A stretch of DNA of 64,000 bases from Sediminihabitans luteus (GCF_002797595.1 NZ_PGFE01000003.1:186001-250000); one strand, 5' to 3'; shown: positions 7,093 to 16,675, counted from the first letter of the stretch. Numbers and translations are program-made. Notes: generated by a model not told the origin, from the letters alone.

Positions 7093-9744
7093 TCAGCAGG
7101 CCCCGGCGTCAGCCCACGGCCCGTAGGTCGTGGCGGTGCTGGGGGTGTTGCCCTGGGTCCAGTAGCGGGCCGTCCACTCGCGACCCTGGTACGAGACCTT
7201 CGCGCCGCCCGAGTAGGCCGTCGCCGCGTCCCACGCCGCGCCCGAGCAGGTGCCCGTGCCGCCGGTGCCGGTGCCCGTGCCCGTGCCGCCGCCCGTGGTG
7301 GCCGCCGGGGCGTCCACGACGGTCACGCCGCGCGGGTGGTCGTACGTCGTCGAGAACTTCTTGTCGCCGATCGTGACGATCAGGTTCGAGAACTGCGCGA
7401 CGGGCAGCGCCCACTTCATCTGGTTCGTGATCGAGCCGCCGGCGGGGATGCCGCCCGTCGGCACCACGAACTCCGCGGTGTGGAAGTCGCCCTTGAGGCC
7501 GCCCACGTTCGAGCCGGTGTGGCCCTTGGCCGTGGTCGTCGTCTTGTACCCGCTCCAGTCGCTGATCTCACCGGTGTCGGTGGTGCCGTACTGGAACGAG
7601 ATGACCGAGCCCGCGGGGATGTCGTTCTTGCCGTGGTTGGTGAAGACGATCTTCGGGTTGATCGGGTAGTTGTTGTCGCCCAGCGCGAACTCGGTGTAGT
7701 CGAGCGACAGGTCGAGCGCCTGCGTCGGCATCGCACGGTCCGCGTTCGCCTTGGTCGCGCCGTACGGCGTCGCCGACGCGAACTTGGTGTGCATGAGGTC
7801 GACGAGCGTGTGGCCCATCTCGTACTGGCCCTTGGTGGTGTTGTACGAGTAGTCGCCCGCGAGCTCCCAGATCATGAGGCCGCCGAGGCCCGTGGAGTTC
7901 ACGTAGTCGGCCTTGGCCGTGATCGCCGCGTCCGAGTCGCCCGAGAGGAACGTCTTGGTCGTGGCGTTCCACCACCACTCGTTCTTGGTCACGGTGTCGA
8001 AGTGACGCTCGTAGGTGCCCGTGATCTTCGTGGGGACCTTGTAGGCCGCCGCGTAGTCGCCCACGACGCCCTTCTCGAGGTTCAGCACGTGCCAGATCGG
8101 GTTGACGCCGGCCGGCACGGCGTTGCCCTGCGGGTCGGAGTCGTACCAGAGGTTGTCGATGCCCTCGGCGCCGTAGCCGCACTTGTTGTTGGTGCCGGCC
8201 GGGCAGTTGAAGCCGGCCGGGGCCTTGGCGGTGCCGCCCATGCCGTACGTGCCGCCGGTGACGTTCTGGAAGCCGCGCGTGTAGAACGGCACACCCATGT
8301 TGATGCGGCCGGCCTGCATCGCACCGCGGAAGTAGTGCGAGGCCCAGTCGGCGTTGAGGTACCCGATGCCCTTGTAGGCGGTGTAGACGCCGCCCGCGGC
8401 GAGCTCAGGGTCCTTGCCGTCGTCGTACAGGGCGCCGTTGCCGCCCACGAACTCGTTCCAGGCGCCGTGCAGGTCGTACGTCATCATGTTGACGTAGTCG
8501 GCGTACTGCGTGATCTGGTAGACCTCCATGCCGCGCAGCAGCCAGCCCGACGACGGCGTCGCCGTGGTCAGCATGTAGTACTCGCCGTCCTCGGCGCCGG
8601 CCTTGTCGAGCTTCTCGCGCAGCGTCTTCATAAGGGCCACGTAGCCGTCGAAGACCTGGCCGCGACGCGCGTCCGAGAACGCGAAGTCGTCAGGGTTGCC
8701 CGCGGACTTGTTCGAGGTCGGGTACTCGTAGTCGATGTCGATGCCGTCGAAGCCGTACTGACGGATGAACGCGACCGTCGAGTCGGCGAACGTGTCGATC
8801 TTCGCCTGCGACTCGGTCATCGTGTAGAAGCCGCCCGAGGCGACGCGGTTGCCGCTCGCGTCGAAGTAGCCACCGGTCTCGGCCCAGCCGCCGACGGCGG
8901 GGAGCACCTTGACGCCCGGGTTGGCCTTCTTGTACTTGCTGAGCAGGTTGAAGTGACCCTTGTAGGAGTACGCGGGGTCCATCTCGGCGCCCTTGACGCC
9001 CGGCCACGTCATGTCGGTCGAGGCGTTGCCCGCGGCGTTCGCGTTGACCGAGATCTTGTTGTCGCTGCCGATGTGCGCGAACGCGTAGTTGATGTGCGAG
9101 AGCTTGGTCCACGGGATGTCGCTCGCGAGGTACTGCGGCTGACCGTTCTTGCCCGTGCGCCAGTTCGTGAAGTAGCCGATCACGCGGCGGTCGAGACTGT
9201 TCGGCAGCTTCTCGCGACCCTGCTCGTCGTAGACGTCGCAGTACGGCGTCTTGACGCCCGGCGTCGGCGCCATGCCGTCGGGGCGGCACTTCTCGTCAGG
9301 GTTCGCGTTCGGGGCCGTCGTCGCGGTCGGCGTCGGCGTCGGCGTGACGGTCGGCGTGACCGTGGGCTTCGGCGTCGAGGTCGCCGTGGCCGTCGGGGTC
9401 GGCGTCGCGGTCGCGGTCGGCGTGACCGTGGGCTTCGGCGTCGAGGTCGCCGTGGCCGTCGGCGTCGGCGTCGAAGTGCCGCACGCGCCCTGCGAGGCCC
9501 ACGGGCCCCACTGCGCGGAGCCGGGCTTCTCGTTGGTGGTCCACCAGCTGGCCTTGTAGTTCACGCTGTCGAGCGAGACCACGGAACCGCCGGTGTAGGA
9601 GGCCGAGGCGCTCCAGGTGGGTGCGCAGGCCGTGGCCGGCGTCGCGGCCAGCGCGCTGGTGGCTGCCACGAGCGAGGTGGCCAGGACCGCCACCGCCGTC
9701 GTCAGCGAGGCCGCAGCGCGGGCCCTCTTCGAGATGGGAAGCAC
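7093..9744 (-). CDS. Secreted GH18 chitinase, CBM5/12 at both ends
   Basis: 883 residues from GTG 9744, with AGGAGAG as ribosome site. Order: signal peptide (to about 34), N-terminal CBM5/12 (about 38-90, SWWT motif), a Pro-Thr/Lys-Pro linker with repeats, GH18 barrel (about 135-655), a ChiC-type beta domain (about 660-815), a Gly-Thr linker and a C-terminal CBM5/12. The motif DGIDIDYEYPT gives Glu340 as acid with Asp333, 336 and 338. It is closely related, domain for domain, to the chitinase encoded just upstream at 10077-12707, so the pair looks like a tandem duplication followed by divergence, mainly in the linkers. It has its own promoter region (see 9821-9907). Confidence 0.95.
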   Translation of the reverse strand: MLPISKRARAAASLTTAVAVLATSLVAATSALAATPATACAPTWSASASYTGGSVVSLDSVNYKASWWTTNEKPGSAQWGPWASQGACGTSTPTPTATATSTPKPTVTPTATATPTPTATATSTPKPTVTPTVTPTPTPTATTAPNANPDEKCRPDGMAPTPGVKTPYCDVYDEQGREKLPNSLDRRVIGYFTNWRTGKNGQPQYLASDIPWTKLSHINYAFAHIGSDNKISVNANAAGNASTDMTWPGVKGAEMDPAYSYKGHFNLLSKYKKANPGVKVLPAVGGWAETGGYFDASGNRVASGGFYTMTESQAKIDTFADSTVAFIRQYGFDGIDIDYEYPTSNKSAGNPDDFAFSDARRGQVFDGYVALMKTLREKLDKAGAEDGEYYMLTTATPSSGWLLRGMEVYQITQYADYVNMMTYDLHGAWNEFVGGNGALYDDGKDPELAAGGVYTAYKGIGYLNADWASHYFRGAMQAGRINMGVPFYTRGFQNVTGGTYGMGGTAKAPAGFNCPAGTNNKCGYGAEGIDNLWYDSDPQGNAVPAGVNPIWHVLNLEKGVVGDYAAAYKVPTKITGTYERHFDTVTKNEWWWNATTKTFLSGDSDAAITAKADYVNSTGLGGLMIWELAGDYSYNTTKGQYEMGHTLVDLMHTKFASATPYGATKANADRAMPTQALDLSLDYTEFALGDNNYPINPKIVFTNHGKNDIPAGSVISFQYGTTDTGEISDWSGYKTTTTAKGHTGSNVGGLKGDFHTAEFVVPTGGIPAGGSITNQMKWALPVAQFSNLIVTIGDKKFSTTYDHPRGVTVVDAPAATTGGGTGTGTGTGGTGTCSGAAWDAATAYSGGAKVSYQGREWTARYWTQGNTPSTATTYGPWADAGAC

Positions 9745-9820
9745 GTCGTCGTCTCTCCTTGCTGTCGATCCGGGGCCTCGGCGGGGACCGCGCCCGGGTC
9801 GGAGTTCACTGATCGAGACG

Positions 9821-9907
9821 ACGCTAATGAGCGTCCGGTGAGTCGTGAATCAGCAGTTTCCACATCGTTCACGTTCCGAACATATTCGTCTACGTGGTTA
9901 CGCGTAG
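9821..9907 (-). promoter_or_regulatory. Chitinase promoter: -10, shared upstream block and 18-bp dyad
   Basis: Reading leftward: a TAGCGT-type -10 (complement of 9821-9826), a block at 9847-9882 matched almost base for base upstream of the sister chitinase (core TGAACGATGTGG, then GTTCGGAAC), and a dyad CTACGTGGTTACGCGTAG at 9890-9907. There is no good -35, which suggests activator dependence. Confidence 0.55.
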
Positions 9908-10076
9908 GACTCCTGCAAAAGTCCACGTCAGAGCCCCGACGAAACCTCGGACGCCGGACGGGCAGCCCCGCCGATGCCCGCGGCCCTGCCGTGGCCCGAC
10001 GCACGCCGGACGCCGCCGGCCGAGCCCCCGCAGGAGCCCGCCCGACGGCGTCCGACACCGGTCCCTCAGCGGGGCG
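9908..10076. other. Non-coding stretch between tandem chitinase genes
   Basis: It contains a possible long-loop hairpin (CGGACGCCG at 10007-10015 with CGGCGTCCG at 10046-10054) that could end the upstream chitinase transcript. Nothing else supported. Confidence 0.4.
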
Positions 10077-12707
10077 TCAGCAGGCGCCCTGGTCCTGCCA
10101 CGGACCCCACTGGTTGGCCGCGCTGGGCGTGTCGCCCTGCGTCCAGTACCGCGCCGACCAGCGGTGACCCGCGTGGCTCACCGACGCGCCACCGTTGTAC
10201 GCGGTCCCCGCGTCCCACGCGGGGGCCGAGCACGTGCCCGGGTTCGTGGGCGACGCGGTGCCGGTCGGCGTGCCGGTGCCCGGCGCGACGACCTTCGCGC
10301 CACGGAGGTTGTCGTACGTGGTCGCGTAGCTCTTGCCGCCGAACGTGACGATCACGTTCGAGAACTGCGCGACGGGCAGCCGCCACGTCATCGGGACCGT
10401 GACGCTCTTGCCCGCCCCGATGCCGGCCGCGGGCAGCGTCATCTCGACGGTGTGGAAGTTCCCCTTGAGCCCACCGACGTTGTTGCCCGTGTGGCCCTTG
10501 ACCGTGACCTGCGCGCCGAAGCCGTTCTGGTCGCGCATGTCCCCCGGCGCCGAGGTGCCGTACTGGAACGAGATCTTCGCCCCGCCCGGGATCGCCGTCG
10601 TGCCGTTGTTCGTGAACACGACCTTCGGGTTGATCGGGTAGTTGTTGTCCCCGAGCGCGAACGCCGTGTACTTGACGTCGACGTCGAGCGCGTCGGTCGG
10701 CATGGGGCGGTTCGCCTCCGCCTTGGTCGCGCCGTACGGCGTCGCGGTCGACAGCTTCGAGTGCAGGATGTCGACGAGCGTCTCACCCATCTCGTACTGA
10801 CCCTTGGCGCTGTTGTACGAGTAGTCGCCCGCGAGCTCCCAGATCATGATGCCGCCGAGGTCGTTGCCGCGGACGTAGTCGGCCTTGGCCGTGATCGCCG
10901 CGTCCGAGTCACCCGTGATGAGCGTCTTGGTCGTGGAGTTCCACCACCACTCGTTCTTGGTCACGGTGTCGAAGTTGTGGCCGTAGGTGCCCGTGAGCGG
11001 ACCGGTCGGCACCCCGTAGGACGCCGCATAGTCGCCCACGACACCCTTCTGCAGGTTGAGCGCGTGCCAGATCGGGTTGAACCCGGCGGGCTCCGGCGTG
11101 CCGTCCGCACCGAGGTCGTACCAGAGGTTGTCGATGCCCGACGCCCCGTTGCCGCACTTGTTCTCGGTGCCCGCGGGGCACTGGTAGCCGGACGGCGCCT
11201 TGGCCGTGCCGCCCATGCCGTTCGTGCCGCCCGTGACGTTCTTCCAGCCGCGCGTGTAGAAGCCGACGCCGAGGTTGACGCGACCGCCCTGCATCGCGCC
11301 CCGGAAGTACTTGGCCGACCAGTCGCCGTTGAGGTAGCCGATCTGGTCGTACGCGCCGTAGACGTTCGCCGCGGCGAGCTCCGGGTCCTTGCCGTCGTCG
11401 AACAGCGGGTCGAGGCCGCCGACGTACTCGTTCCACGACCCGTGCAGGTCGTACGACATGATGTTGACGAAGTCCAGGTACTCGACGACCTGGGAGACCT
11501 CCATGCCGCGCAGGATCCAGCCCGACGCCGGGAGCGCCGCCGTGAGCTGGTAGTACTGGCCGTCCTGCGCGCCCGCCTTGTCGAGCTTCTCGCGCAGCGT
11601 CTTCATGAACGTCACGAAGTTCGCGTTGAGCTGGCCGCGCTGGGCGTTGGCGATCGCGAAGTCGGCCGGGTTGCCGGCGTCCTTGTTCGACGTCGCGTAC
11701 TCGTAGTCGATGTCGATGCCGTCGAACCCGTACTGACGGATGAACGCCACGACCGAGTCGGAGAACGTGTCGATGCCCGCCTGAGTCTTGGTCATCGTAT
11801 AGAAGCCGCCCGACGCGACGCGCTTGCCGTCGGCGTCGAAGTACCCGCCGGTCTCGGCCCAGCCGCCTACCGACGGGATGACCTTGACCCCCGGGTGCTG
11901 CTTCTTGTACTTGTTCAGCAGGTTGAAGTGGCCCTGGTAGGGCAGCGTCGGGTCCATCTCGGCGCCCGCGACGCCCGGCCACGTCATCTTGGTCGACTCG
12001 TTGCCCGCGACGTCGGCGTTGACGCTGACCTTGTTGTCGGGGCCGATGTGCGCGAACGCGTAGTTGATCGTCGAGAGCTTGTCCCACGGGATGTCGCTCG
12101 CGAGGTACCGGGGCTGGTCGTTCTTACCCGTGCGCCAGTTCGTGAAGTAGCCGATCACGCGGCGGTCGAGGCCGTTCGGGAGCTTCTCGCGGCCCTGCTC
12201 GTCGTACACGTCGCAGTACGGCGTCTTGACGCCGGCCGTGGGCTGCATGCCGTCAGGACGGCACTTCTCGTCGGGGTTGGCGTTCGGGTCGGTCGTGGGG
12301 TCCGGGGTCACGGTCGGCGTGACCGTGGGCTCCGGGGTGACCGTCGGTGTCGGGGTGACCGTCGGGTCCGGCGTGACCGTCGGGGTCGGGGTGACCGTCG
12401 GGGTGGTCGTCGTGGTCGGCGTCGGCGTCGAGGTGCCGCACGGCCCCTGCGAGGCCCACGGGCCCCAGGCCGAGGCGCCCGGCTTCTCGTTGACGGTCCA
12501 CCACTTGGCCGTGAAGTTCTCGGACGCGACCGACACGGTCTGACCGCCGGTGTAGGTGGTCGTGGCCGACCACGCCGGGGCGCAGGCCGTGACGGCGGCG
12601 GGCGCTGCGGCCCACGAGGTGACCGCCGTGACCACGGACGCGCCGACGACGGCGAGCGCCGTCGTGATGGCGGCTCCTGCCCGAGCTCGTCTGGAGATGG
12701 GAAGCAT
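10077..12707 (-). CDS. Secreted GH18 chitinase, paralogue of its downstream neighbour
   Basis: 876 residues from ATG 12707, with an AGAGG(C)AGGA ribosome site. Layout as in the neighbour: signal peptide, N-terminal CBM5/12 (AKWW), Pro-Thr-Val linker (VTPTPTVTPDPT type), GH18 barrel, ChiC-type beta domain and C-terminal CBM5/12. The catalytic motif is DGIDIDYEYAT with Glu336 as acid and Asp329, 332 and 334. The barrels of the two proteins are nearly collinear, including the insert around NEWWWN; linkers and binding modules differ most. The two enzymes probably both act on chitin outside the cell with different preferences, which is inference. Two genes upstream on the same strand is the large LuxR-family regulator. 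Confidence 0.95.
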   Translation of the reverse strand: MLPISRRARAGAAITTALAVVGASVVTAVTSWAAAPAAVTACAPAWSATTTYTGGQTVSVASENFTAKWWTVNEKPGASAWGPWASQGPCGTSTPTPTTTTTPTVTPTPTVTPDPTVTPTPTVTPEPTVTPTVTPDPTTDPNANPDEKCRPDGMQPTAGVKTPYCDVYDEQGREKLPNGLDRRVIGYFTNWRTGKNDQPRYLASDIPWDKLSTINYAFAHIGPDNKVSVNADVAGNESTKMTWPGVAGAEMDPTLPYQGHFNLLNKYKKQHPGVKVIPSVGGWAETGGYFDADGKRVASGGFYTMTKTQAGIDTFSDSVVAFIRQYGFDGIDIDYEYATSNKDAGNPADFAIANAQRGQLNANFVTFMKTLREKLDKAGAQDGQYYQLTAALPASGWILRGMEVSQVVEYLDFVNIMSYDLHGSWNEYVGGLDPLFDDGKDPELAAANVYGAYDQIGYLNGDWSAKYFRGAMQGGRVNLGVGFYTRGWKNVTGGTNGMGGTAKAPSGYQCPAGTENKCGNGASGIDNLWYDLGADGTPEPAGFNPIWHALNLQKGVVGDYAASYGVPTGPLTGTYGHNFDTVTKNEWWWNSTTKTLITGDSDAAITAKADYVRGNDLGGIMIWELAGDYSYNSAKGQYEMGETLVDILHSKLSTATPYGATKAEANRPMPTDALDVDVKYTAFALGDNNYPINPKVVFTNNGTTAIPGGAKISFQYGTSAPGDMRDQNGFGAQVTVKGHTGNNVGGLKGNFHTVEMTLPAAGIGAGKSVTVPMTWRLPVAQFSNVIVTFGGKSYATTYDNLRGAKVVAPGTGTPTGTASPTNPGTCSAPAWDAGTAYNGGASVSHAGHRWSARYWTQGDTPSAANQWGPWQDQGAC

Positions 12708-12823
12708 CGATCCTGCCTCTCGACGTCGACGTCACCCGGCGTGGGCCGGCGGCCCGCTGCGGCGCCTGGGGACGCACACCGGCGCCCGGGCGCCGAGGCC
12801 CCTGAACGTCAGCGTTCGTCCCG

Positions 12824-12925
12824 ACGCTATCGACGGGTCAGCGGCGCGAAATCAGCGGTTCCCACATCGTTCAGTTCGCGAACAATCCTTCGCGTAGGCC
12901 TTGACACCTAGGGGGAAACCCGTAG
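12824..12925 (-). promoter_or_regulatory. Chitinase promoter: -10, shared upstream block and 18-bp dyad
   Basis: Leftward: TAGCGT -10 (complement of 12824-12829), the block shared with the sister gene (12848-12884, containing the perfect palindrome GTTCGCGAAC), then the dyad CTAGGGGGAAACCCGTAG at 12908-12925, which fits CTANGGGNNNNCCCNTAG. A TTGACA at 12901-12906 with TAGCCT at 12923-12928 also looks like a rightward promoter, but no gene follows it. Confidence 0.55.
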
Positions 12926-13074
12926 CCTGCGGCAACGGGCGCGATCCGGGCACCCGTGGTACGGAGCACGGTTCCCGAGCCGCGGTACGCGTGGGCCGGA
13001 TGCTCGGGCCGGGCGTGCGGGCGGGACGCGACGGGCAGGGCGCACGTCGCCCGCCACACGCCGCGAGCGACGTG
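12926..13074. other. Non-coding stretch downstream of the LAL regulator
   Basis: Together with the chitinase promoter region this makes a gene-free gap of about 370 bp. A weak inverted repeat near 13014-13057 may end the regulator transcript. I see no gene here. Confidence 0.4.
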
Positions 13075-16000
13075 CTACGACGCGCCCCGCTCGGCCCGGT
13101 GCGCGAGCACCGTGAGCTCGACGCGCGAGCGCACCCCGAGCTTGCGGAACACGCGCCCCAGGTGCACCTCGACCGTGCGGACCGACAGGTACAGACGCTC
13201 GGCGACCTCGCGGTTCGCCATGCCCAGGATCACGAGCCGCGCGACGTCGAGCTCGCGCTCGGTGAGGTCCTGCGCCCACGCTCCCTCGGCCGCGGTCGCG
13301 CCGTCCGCCCCCGCCTCGGGCAACGGCGGGGCGACGTGCCGGACGCCGACCTGCCGGCGCACGTCGCCCGCGCGCACGAGGACCGGCCGCGGACCGTCGC
13401 CCACGGGAAGCCCCTCGCGGGCGAGGTCGCCGAGCGGGTCGTGGTGCACCTCGACGGGGATCGTGAGTGCCGCGAGCTCGTCCTTCGCGACCTGCGCCCA
13501 CGCACCGGCGCCCGACTCCGCGAAGAGCTCGGCGGCAGAGAGCAGATGCCCCTGCGCGACCATGAGGTCGCCCAGGCGCGCGAGCGCGCGCCCGATGCTC
13601 AGCTCGGTCCGCGCACGCTCGAACGGCGAGTCGAGCCGCCGCGACACCTCCATGGCGCGCTCCCGCAGCGCGTCGACGTCGCCGTGGCTCGCGAGCGCGA
13701 CCTCGGCCCGCGCGAGCACCGCGTCACGCATCGACGGCGAGAGCCTGTCGGCCGAGGCGCGCACCCGGGCGAGCGCGACCTCGGCCGCGTCAAGACGCCC
13801 GGCCAGGACCCAGGCCTCGACCTCGTCGATCCCGGGCACCGGGACGCCCCGGACCTCCTCGCGCTGCTCGCGCTCGGCCGCAAGCTCGAGCAGCGTCGCC
13901 GACTCGGTGTGCCGGCCGCCGAACGAGGCCGCGATCGCGCGGTCGACGAGGATCCCGAGCCGCACGGGCGGCGCGCTCGGGCACGGGCAGGTGCTCTCGA
14001 GCGCGGTCGCGAGCGCCCCGACGTGCCCGTCGCGCGCGAGGTCGAGCCGTCGCGCGAGCGCCGCGCCGAGCCCCGCGAACGCGAGTCCCACCGGCAGCCG
14101 GTACGCGGCGTCCGCCAGGCCCGAGGCGGCCTTGGAGACGTCGCCCGCCCAGAAGTCGACCGCGCACTGCACGATCCGCAGGTGCGCCTCGACGAGCGGC
14201 GAGACCGCCCGCTCGGGGCCGTCGAACCACATGCCGCTCTCGCGCACGGGTGCGAGCTCGGCGACCGAGCTCGCGAGCACGCGCGACGCGGCCGAGCACT
14301 GGTCCGCACGGGCGAGGCCCAGCGCGCGCGTCACGGACACGAGCGCCTCGTGGTCGGCGCTCACGTCCTCGGGCAGGTCAGGGCTCGGCGGGACCTCGCC
14401 CAGGCCGAACGCCGCCATCCAGGACTCGGCCAGCTCGACGCCGTCGCGCCACGTGGTGCCGGTGCCGACGAGTTCGCGCGCGGCGGCGTGCAGCCGTGCG
14501 GCGACCGAGGCCTCGCCCCGCTCGACGTGCAGGCACGCCGCGAGCGACATGCCGCGGGCCACCTCGACCGCGGTGCGCGTGCACCCGTCGCCCGGCCGCA
14601 CGACCTTGTCGACCTCGGCGAAGGCGCGCTCGACCACGTCGTCGGGCACCTGGCCCTCGGCGAGGGTCAGCGTGACCACGAGCGGCATGAGCGTGCGGGC
14701 GCGCGTGCGCGCGTCGCCCGAGCGCGCGGCGTGCCGCAGCCAGGACGCGGCGTCGTGCACGTGGCCGCCGTACAGCGCCGCGGTGCCCGCGACCTCGAGG
14801 GCGCGTACGCGGTCGTCGCCCGTGCCGTGCGACGCGGCCTCCCGGGCCACCTCGTGCGCGCGGGCGGTGTCGCCGCGCCGCAGGTGCCGACGCGCGATCT
14901 CCACGAGCCGCGGCACGATGCTCGCGTCGCCCTCGAGGGTCGCGAGCGCGGTGTGCCAGGTCGCGACGTCGTCGTCCCCGAGCCGCGAGTGCGCGTCGGC
15001 GAGCGTCTCGTGCGCGGCCGTGCGGTCCGCGAGCGAGGCGTCGCCGTGCACGAGCGAGCGCAGGCGGGGGTCGACGAACCGGTACCGGCCCGCGGCGAGG
15101 GCCAGGTGCTCGGCAGCGGGCGAGGCGGCGAGCTCCTCCATGGTCATGCCCGACGCCGTGATGAGCGCGTCGGTGCGGTCGACCACGGAGATCGCGGCCA
15201 GCAGCAGCAGACGCCGGTCCTCGGGGCCGAGGCCGACGAGGCGGCCGCCCATGAGGGTACGCACCGCGGGCACGGGGGGCAGCGGGTCCGGCAGCAACGA
15301 CGTCCCGGCCATCTGCTCGGGCGACAGGACCTGCGCGGTCTGCGCGATGCAGGCGGTGTTCCCGCCGAGCAGCGACGCGAGGCAGGCGGCGACGTCGGGC
15401 GCGACCGTGCAGCGTCGCTCGACCGTGAGCAGGTGCAGCGCGCCCTCGGGGCTCACGGGCGACAGGCGCCGCACCTCGATCTCGTAGGGCGTGCGGCCCG
15501 GGAACACGGCGTCGGTCGCGGTCGCGAGGACGACGAAGGGGATCTGGCGCTGGGTGAGCACGCCGAGGACGACGGCGCGGCTGAGGTCGTCCACGAGGTC
15601 GAGGTCGTCGACGACGAGCACGAGCGTGCGGCCGTCCTGCGCGCGGCGCAGGTACTCGGTGAGCGCGACCGCGGCGACCTCGGGCAGGTACGAGTAGTCG
15701 GGGTCGGTGACCGCGAGCGCGGGCACGAGGTGGTCGGGCACCGCGTAGCCCGTGGTGACGGCGACCTGCTGGACGAGCGAGTCGACGGCCCGGCCGGCGC
15801 CCCGGCCCGAGGGCGACTGCTGCGAGCCCATCCGGGCGATGGTCAGGACGGGTGCGCCGTAGCCGTCGGTCGCGCCGGAGCCGCCGGACTCGAGCGCGTC
15901 GACGACGAGCTCGAGGAGGGTGCTCTTGCCCATGCCGGGCTCGGCGGTCCAGACGAGCGCGCCGTGACCGGAGGTCACGGTCGCCGCGGCGCGCGCGACC

Positions 16001-16101
16001 TCGGCCCCGCGGTCGTCGAGCGCGGCACCCCGCCGCGGGGCGCGCGCGTGTGCCGAATCGCCTGCCCCGGTACGAGACAGGTCCCGCTGAACTGACGTCA
16101 T
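13075..16101 (-). CDS. Large ATP-binding LuxR-family (LAL/MalT-type) regulator
   Basis: 1008 residues from ATG 16101 (GGAAGGG ribosome site). The N-terminus holds a STAND-type ATPase with Walker A AEPGMGKST (about 53-61) and a Walker B region LVLVVDDLDLVDD. The middle is Ala/Arg-rich helical repeats of the kind used for ligand sensing or self-association. The last 65 residues form a LuxR helix-turn-helix (LTERELDVARLVILGM, then TVEVHLGRVFRKLGV). Such proteins activate transcription when bound to ATP and an inducer. Lying next to three chitinases on the same strand, it is the obvious candidate to activate them; the 18-bp dyads in front of two of the genes have the two-fold symmetry a LuxR dimer would need. 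The link is inferred. Confidence 0.85.
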   Translation of the reverse strand: MTSVQRDLSRTGAGDSAHARAPRRGAALDDRGAEVARAAATVTSGHGALVWTAEPGMGKSTLLELVVDALESGGSGATDGYGAPVLTIARMGSQQSPSGRGAGRAVDSLVQQVAVTTGYAVPDHLVPALAVTDPDYSYLPEVAAVALTEYLRRAQDGRTLVLVVDDLDLVDDLSRAVVLGVLTQRQIPFVVLATATDAVFPGRTPYEIEVRRLSPVSPEGALHLLTVERRCTVAPDVAACLASLLGGNTACIAQTAQVLSPEQMAGTSLLPDPLPPVPAVRTLMGGRLVGLGPEDRRLLLLAAISVVDRTDALITASGMTMEELAASPAAEHLALAAGRYRFVDPRLRSLVHGDASLADRTAAHETLADAHSRLGDDDVATWHTALATLEGDASIVPRLVEIARRHLRRGDTARAHEVAREAASHGTGDDRVRALEVAGTAALYGGHVHDAASWLRHAARSGDARTRARTLMPLVVTLTLAEGQVPDDVVERAFAEVDKVVRPGDGCTRTAVEVARGMSLAACLHVERGEASVAARLHAAARELVGTGTTWRDGVELAESWMAAFGLGEVPPSPDLPEDVSADHEALVSVTRALGLARADQCSAASRVLASSVAELAPVRESGMWFDGPERAVSPLVEAHLRIVQCAVDFWAGDVSKAASGLADAAYRLPVGLAFAGLGAALARRLDLARDGHVGALATALESTCPCPSAPPVRLGILVDRAIAASFGGRHTESATLLELAAEREQREEVRGVPVPGIDEVEAWVLAGRLDAAEVALARVRASADRLSPSMRDAVLARAEVALASHGDVDALRERAMEVSRRLDSPFERARTELSIGRALARLGDLMVAQGHLLSAAELFAESGAGAWAQVAKDELAALTIPVEVHHDPLGDLAREGLPVGDGPRPVLVRAGDVRRQVGVRHVAPPLPEAGADGATAAEGAWAQDLTERELDVARLVILGMANREVAERLYLSVRTVEVHLGRVFRKLGVRSRVELTVLAHRAERGAS

Positions 16102-16145
16102 CGTCGACCCTTCCGTCCATGCGTTCGCCCGGACGACGGTGTAAA

Positions 16146-16232
16146 TGTTAACAACCTGAAGAAAAAGTCTGTACCCCGAGTATCTCGATCAGGTTGCAGG
16201 TTGTGTCGAGCGTGTGAATAGAAGCGCTCCCA
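16146..16232. promoter_or_regulatory. AT-rich regulatory gap with a CelR-like operator
   Basis: The gap between the LAL gene and dtd is unusually AT-rich for this DNA. It contains the palindrome TGTTAACA (16146-16153) and TAGAAGCGCTCCCA (16219-16232), which matches the LacI-family cellulose-regulator (CelR) operator TGGGAGCGCTCCCA at 12 of 14 positions. It lies about 120 bp upstream of the LAL start, so the LAL gene may be under sugar control. Confidence 0.5.
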
Positions 16233-16249
16233 CAGTGTGGGACCCGTTC

Positions 16250-16675
16250 TCACGCCTCGATCAGCAGGGTCACGGGCCCGTCGTTGACGAGCTCGACCTC
16301 CATGTCGGCACCGAAACGGCCGGTCGCGACCTCGACCCCTCGCGCGCGCAGCGCCTCCGCGACCGCCTCGACGAGCGGCTCCGCGACCGCGCCCGGCGCT
16401 GCCCCGTTCCAGGACGGCCGACGCCCCTTGCGCGTGTCGCCGTAGAGCGTGAACTGGCTCACGAGCAGCACGGGAGCGCCCGCGTCGAGCACGCTCACCT
16501 CGCCGCGCAGCACGCGCAGCTCGGCGACCTTGCGCGCCACGAGCTCGACCTGCTCCGTCCCGTCCCCCGGCGCCACGCCCACGAGGACCACGAGCCCCGG
16601 ACGGTCGAGCGCACCGACGACCTCGCCCGCGACCCGGACCTGCGCACGCGTCACGCGCTGCAGGACCGCCCTCAC
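16250..16675 (-). CDS. dtd: D-aminoacyl-tRNA deacylase
   Basis: 141 residues from GTG 16675. It removes D-amino acids wrongly attached to tRNA (for example D-Tyr-tRNA), a quality-control step in the cytoplasm. The N-terminus [15 protein letters not shown], the [16 protein letters not shown] motif with the catalytic Thr region and the C-terminal [10 protein letters not shown] (Gly-cisPro gate region) are all typical of bacterial DTD, and the length is normal. Its GTG overlaps the stop of the asparaginase gene by 4 nt (GTGA), so the two are translationally coupled. Confidence 0.93.
   Translation of the reverse strand: MRAVLQRVTRAQVRVAGEVVGALDRPGLVVLVGVAPGDGTEQVELVARKVAELRVLRGEVSVLDAGAPVLLVSQFTLYGDTRKGRRPSWNGAAPGAVAEPLVEAVAEALRARGVEVATGRFGADMEVELVNDGPVTLLIEA

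Noticed and set aside
12901-12928. Rightward promoter TTGACA-N16-TAGCCT
   Set aside because: No gene or RNA is seen on the plus strand downstream, and the match overlaps the 18-bp dyad upstream of the chitinase. A chance match remains likely.
5021-16095. Very long open frames on the plus strand opposite the three chitinases and the LAL regulator
   Set aside because: They arise because GC-rich codons on the minus strand leave the other strand open. The products are Arg/Ala/Val-rich with no fold or signal, and the minus-strand genes have clear motifs.
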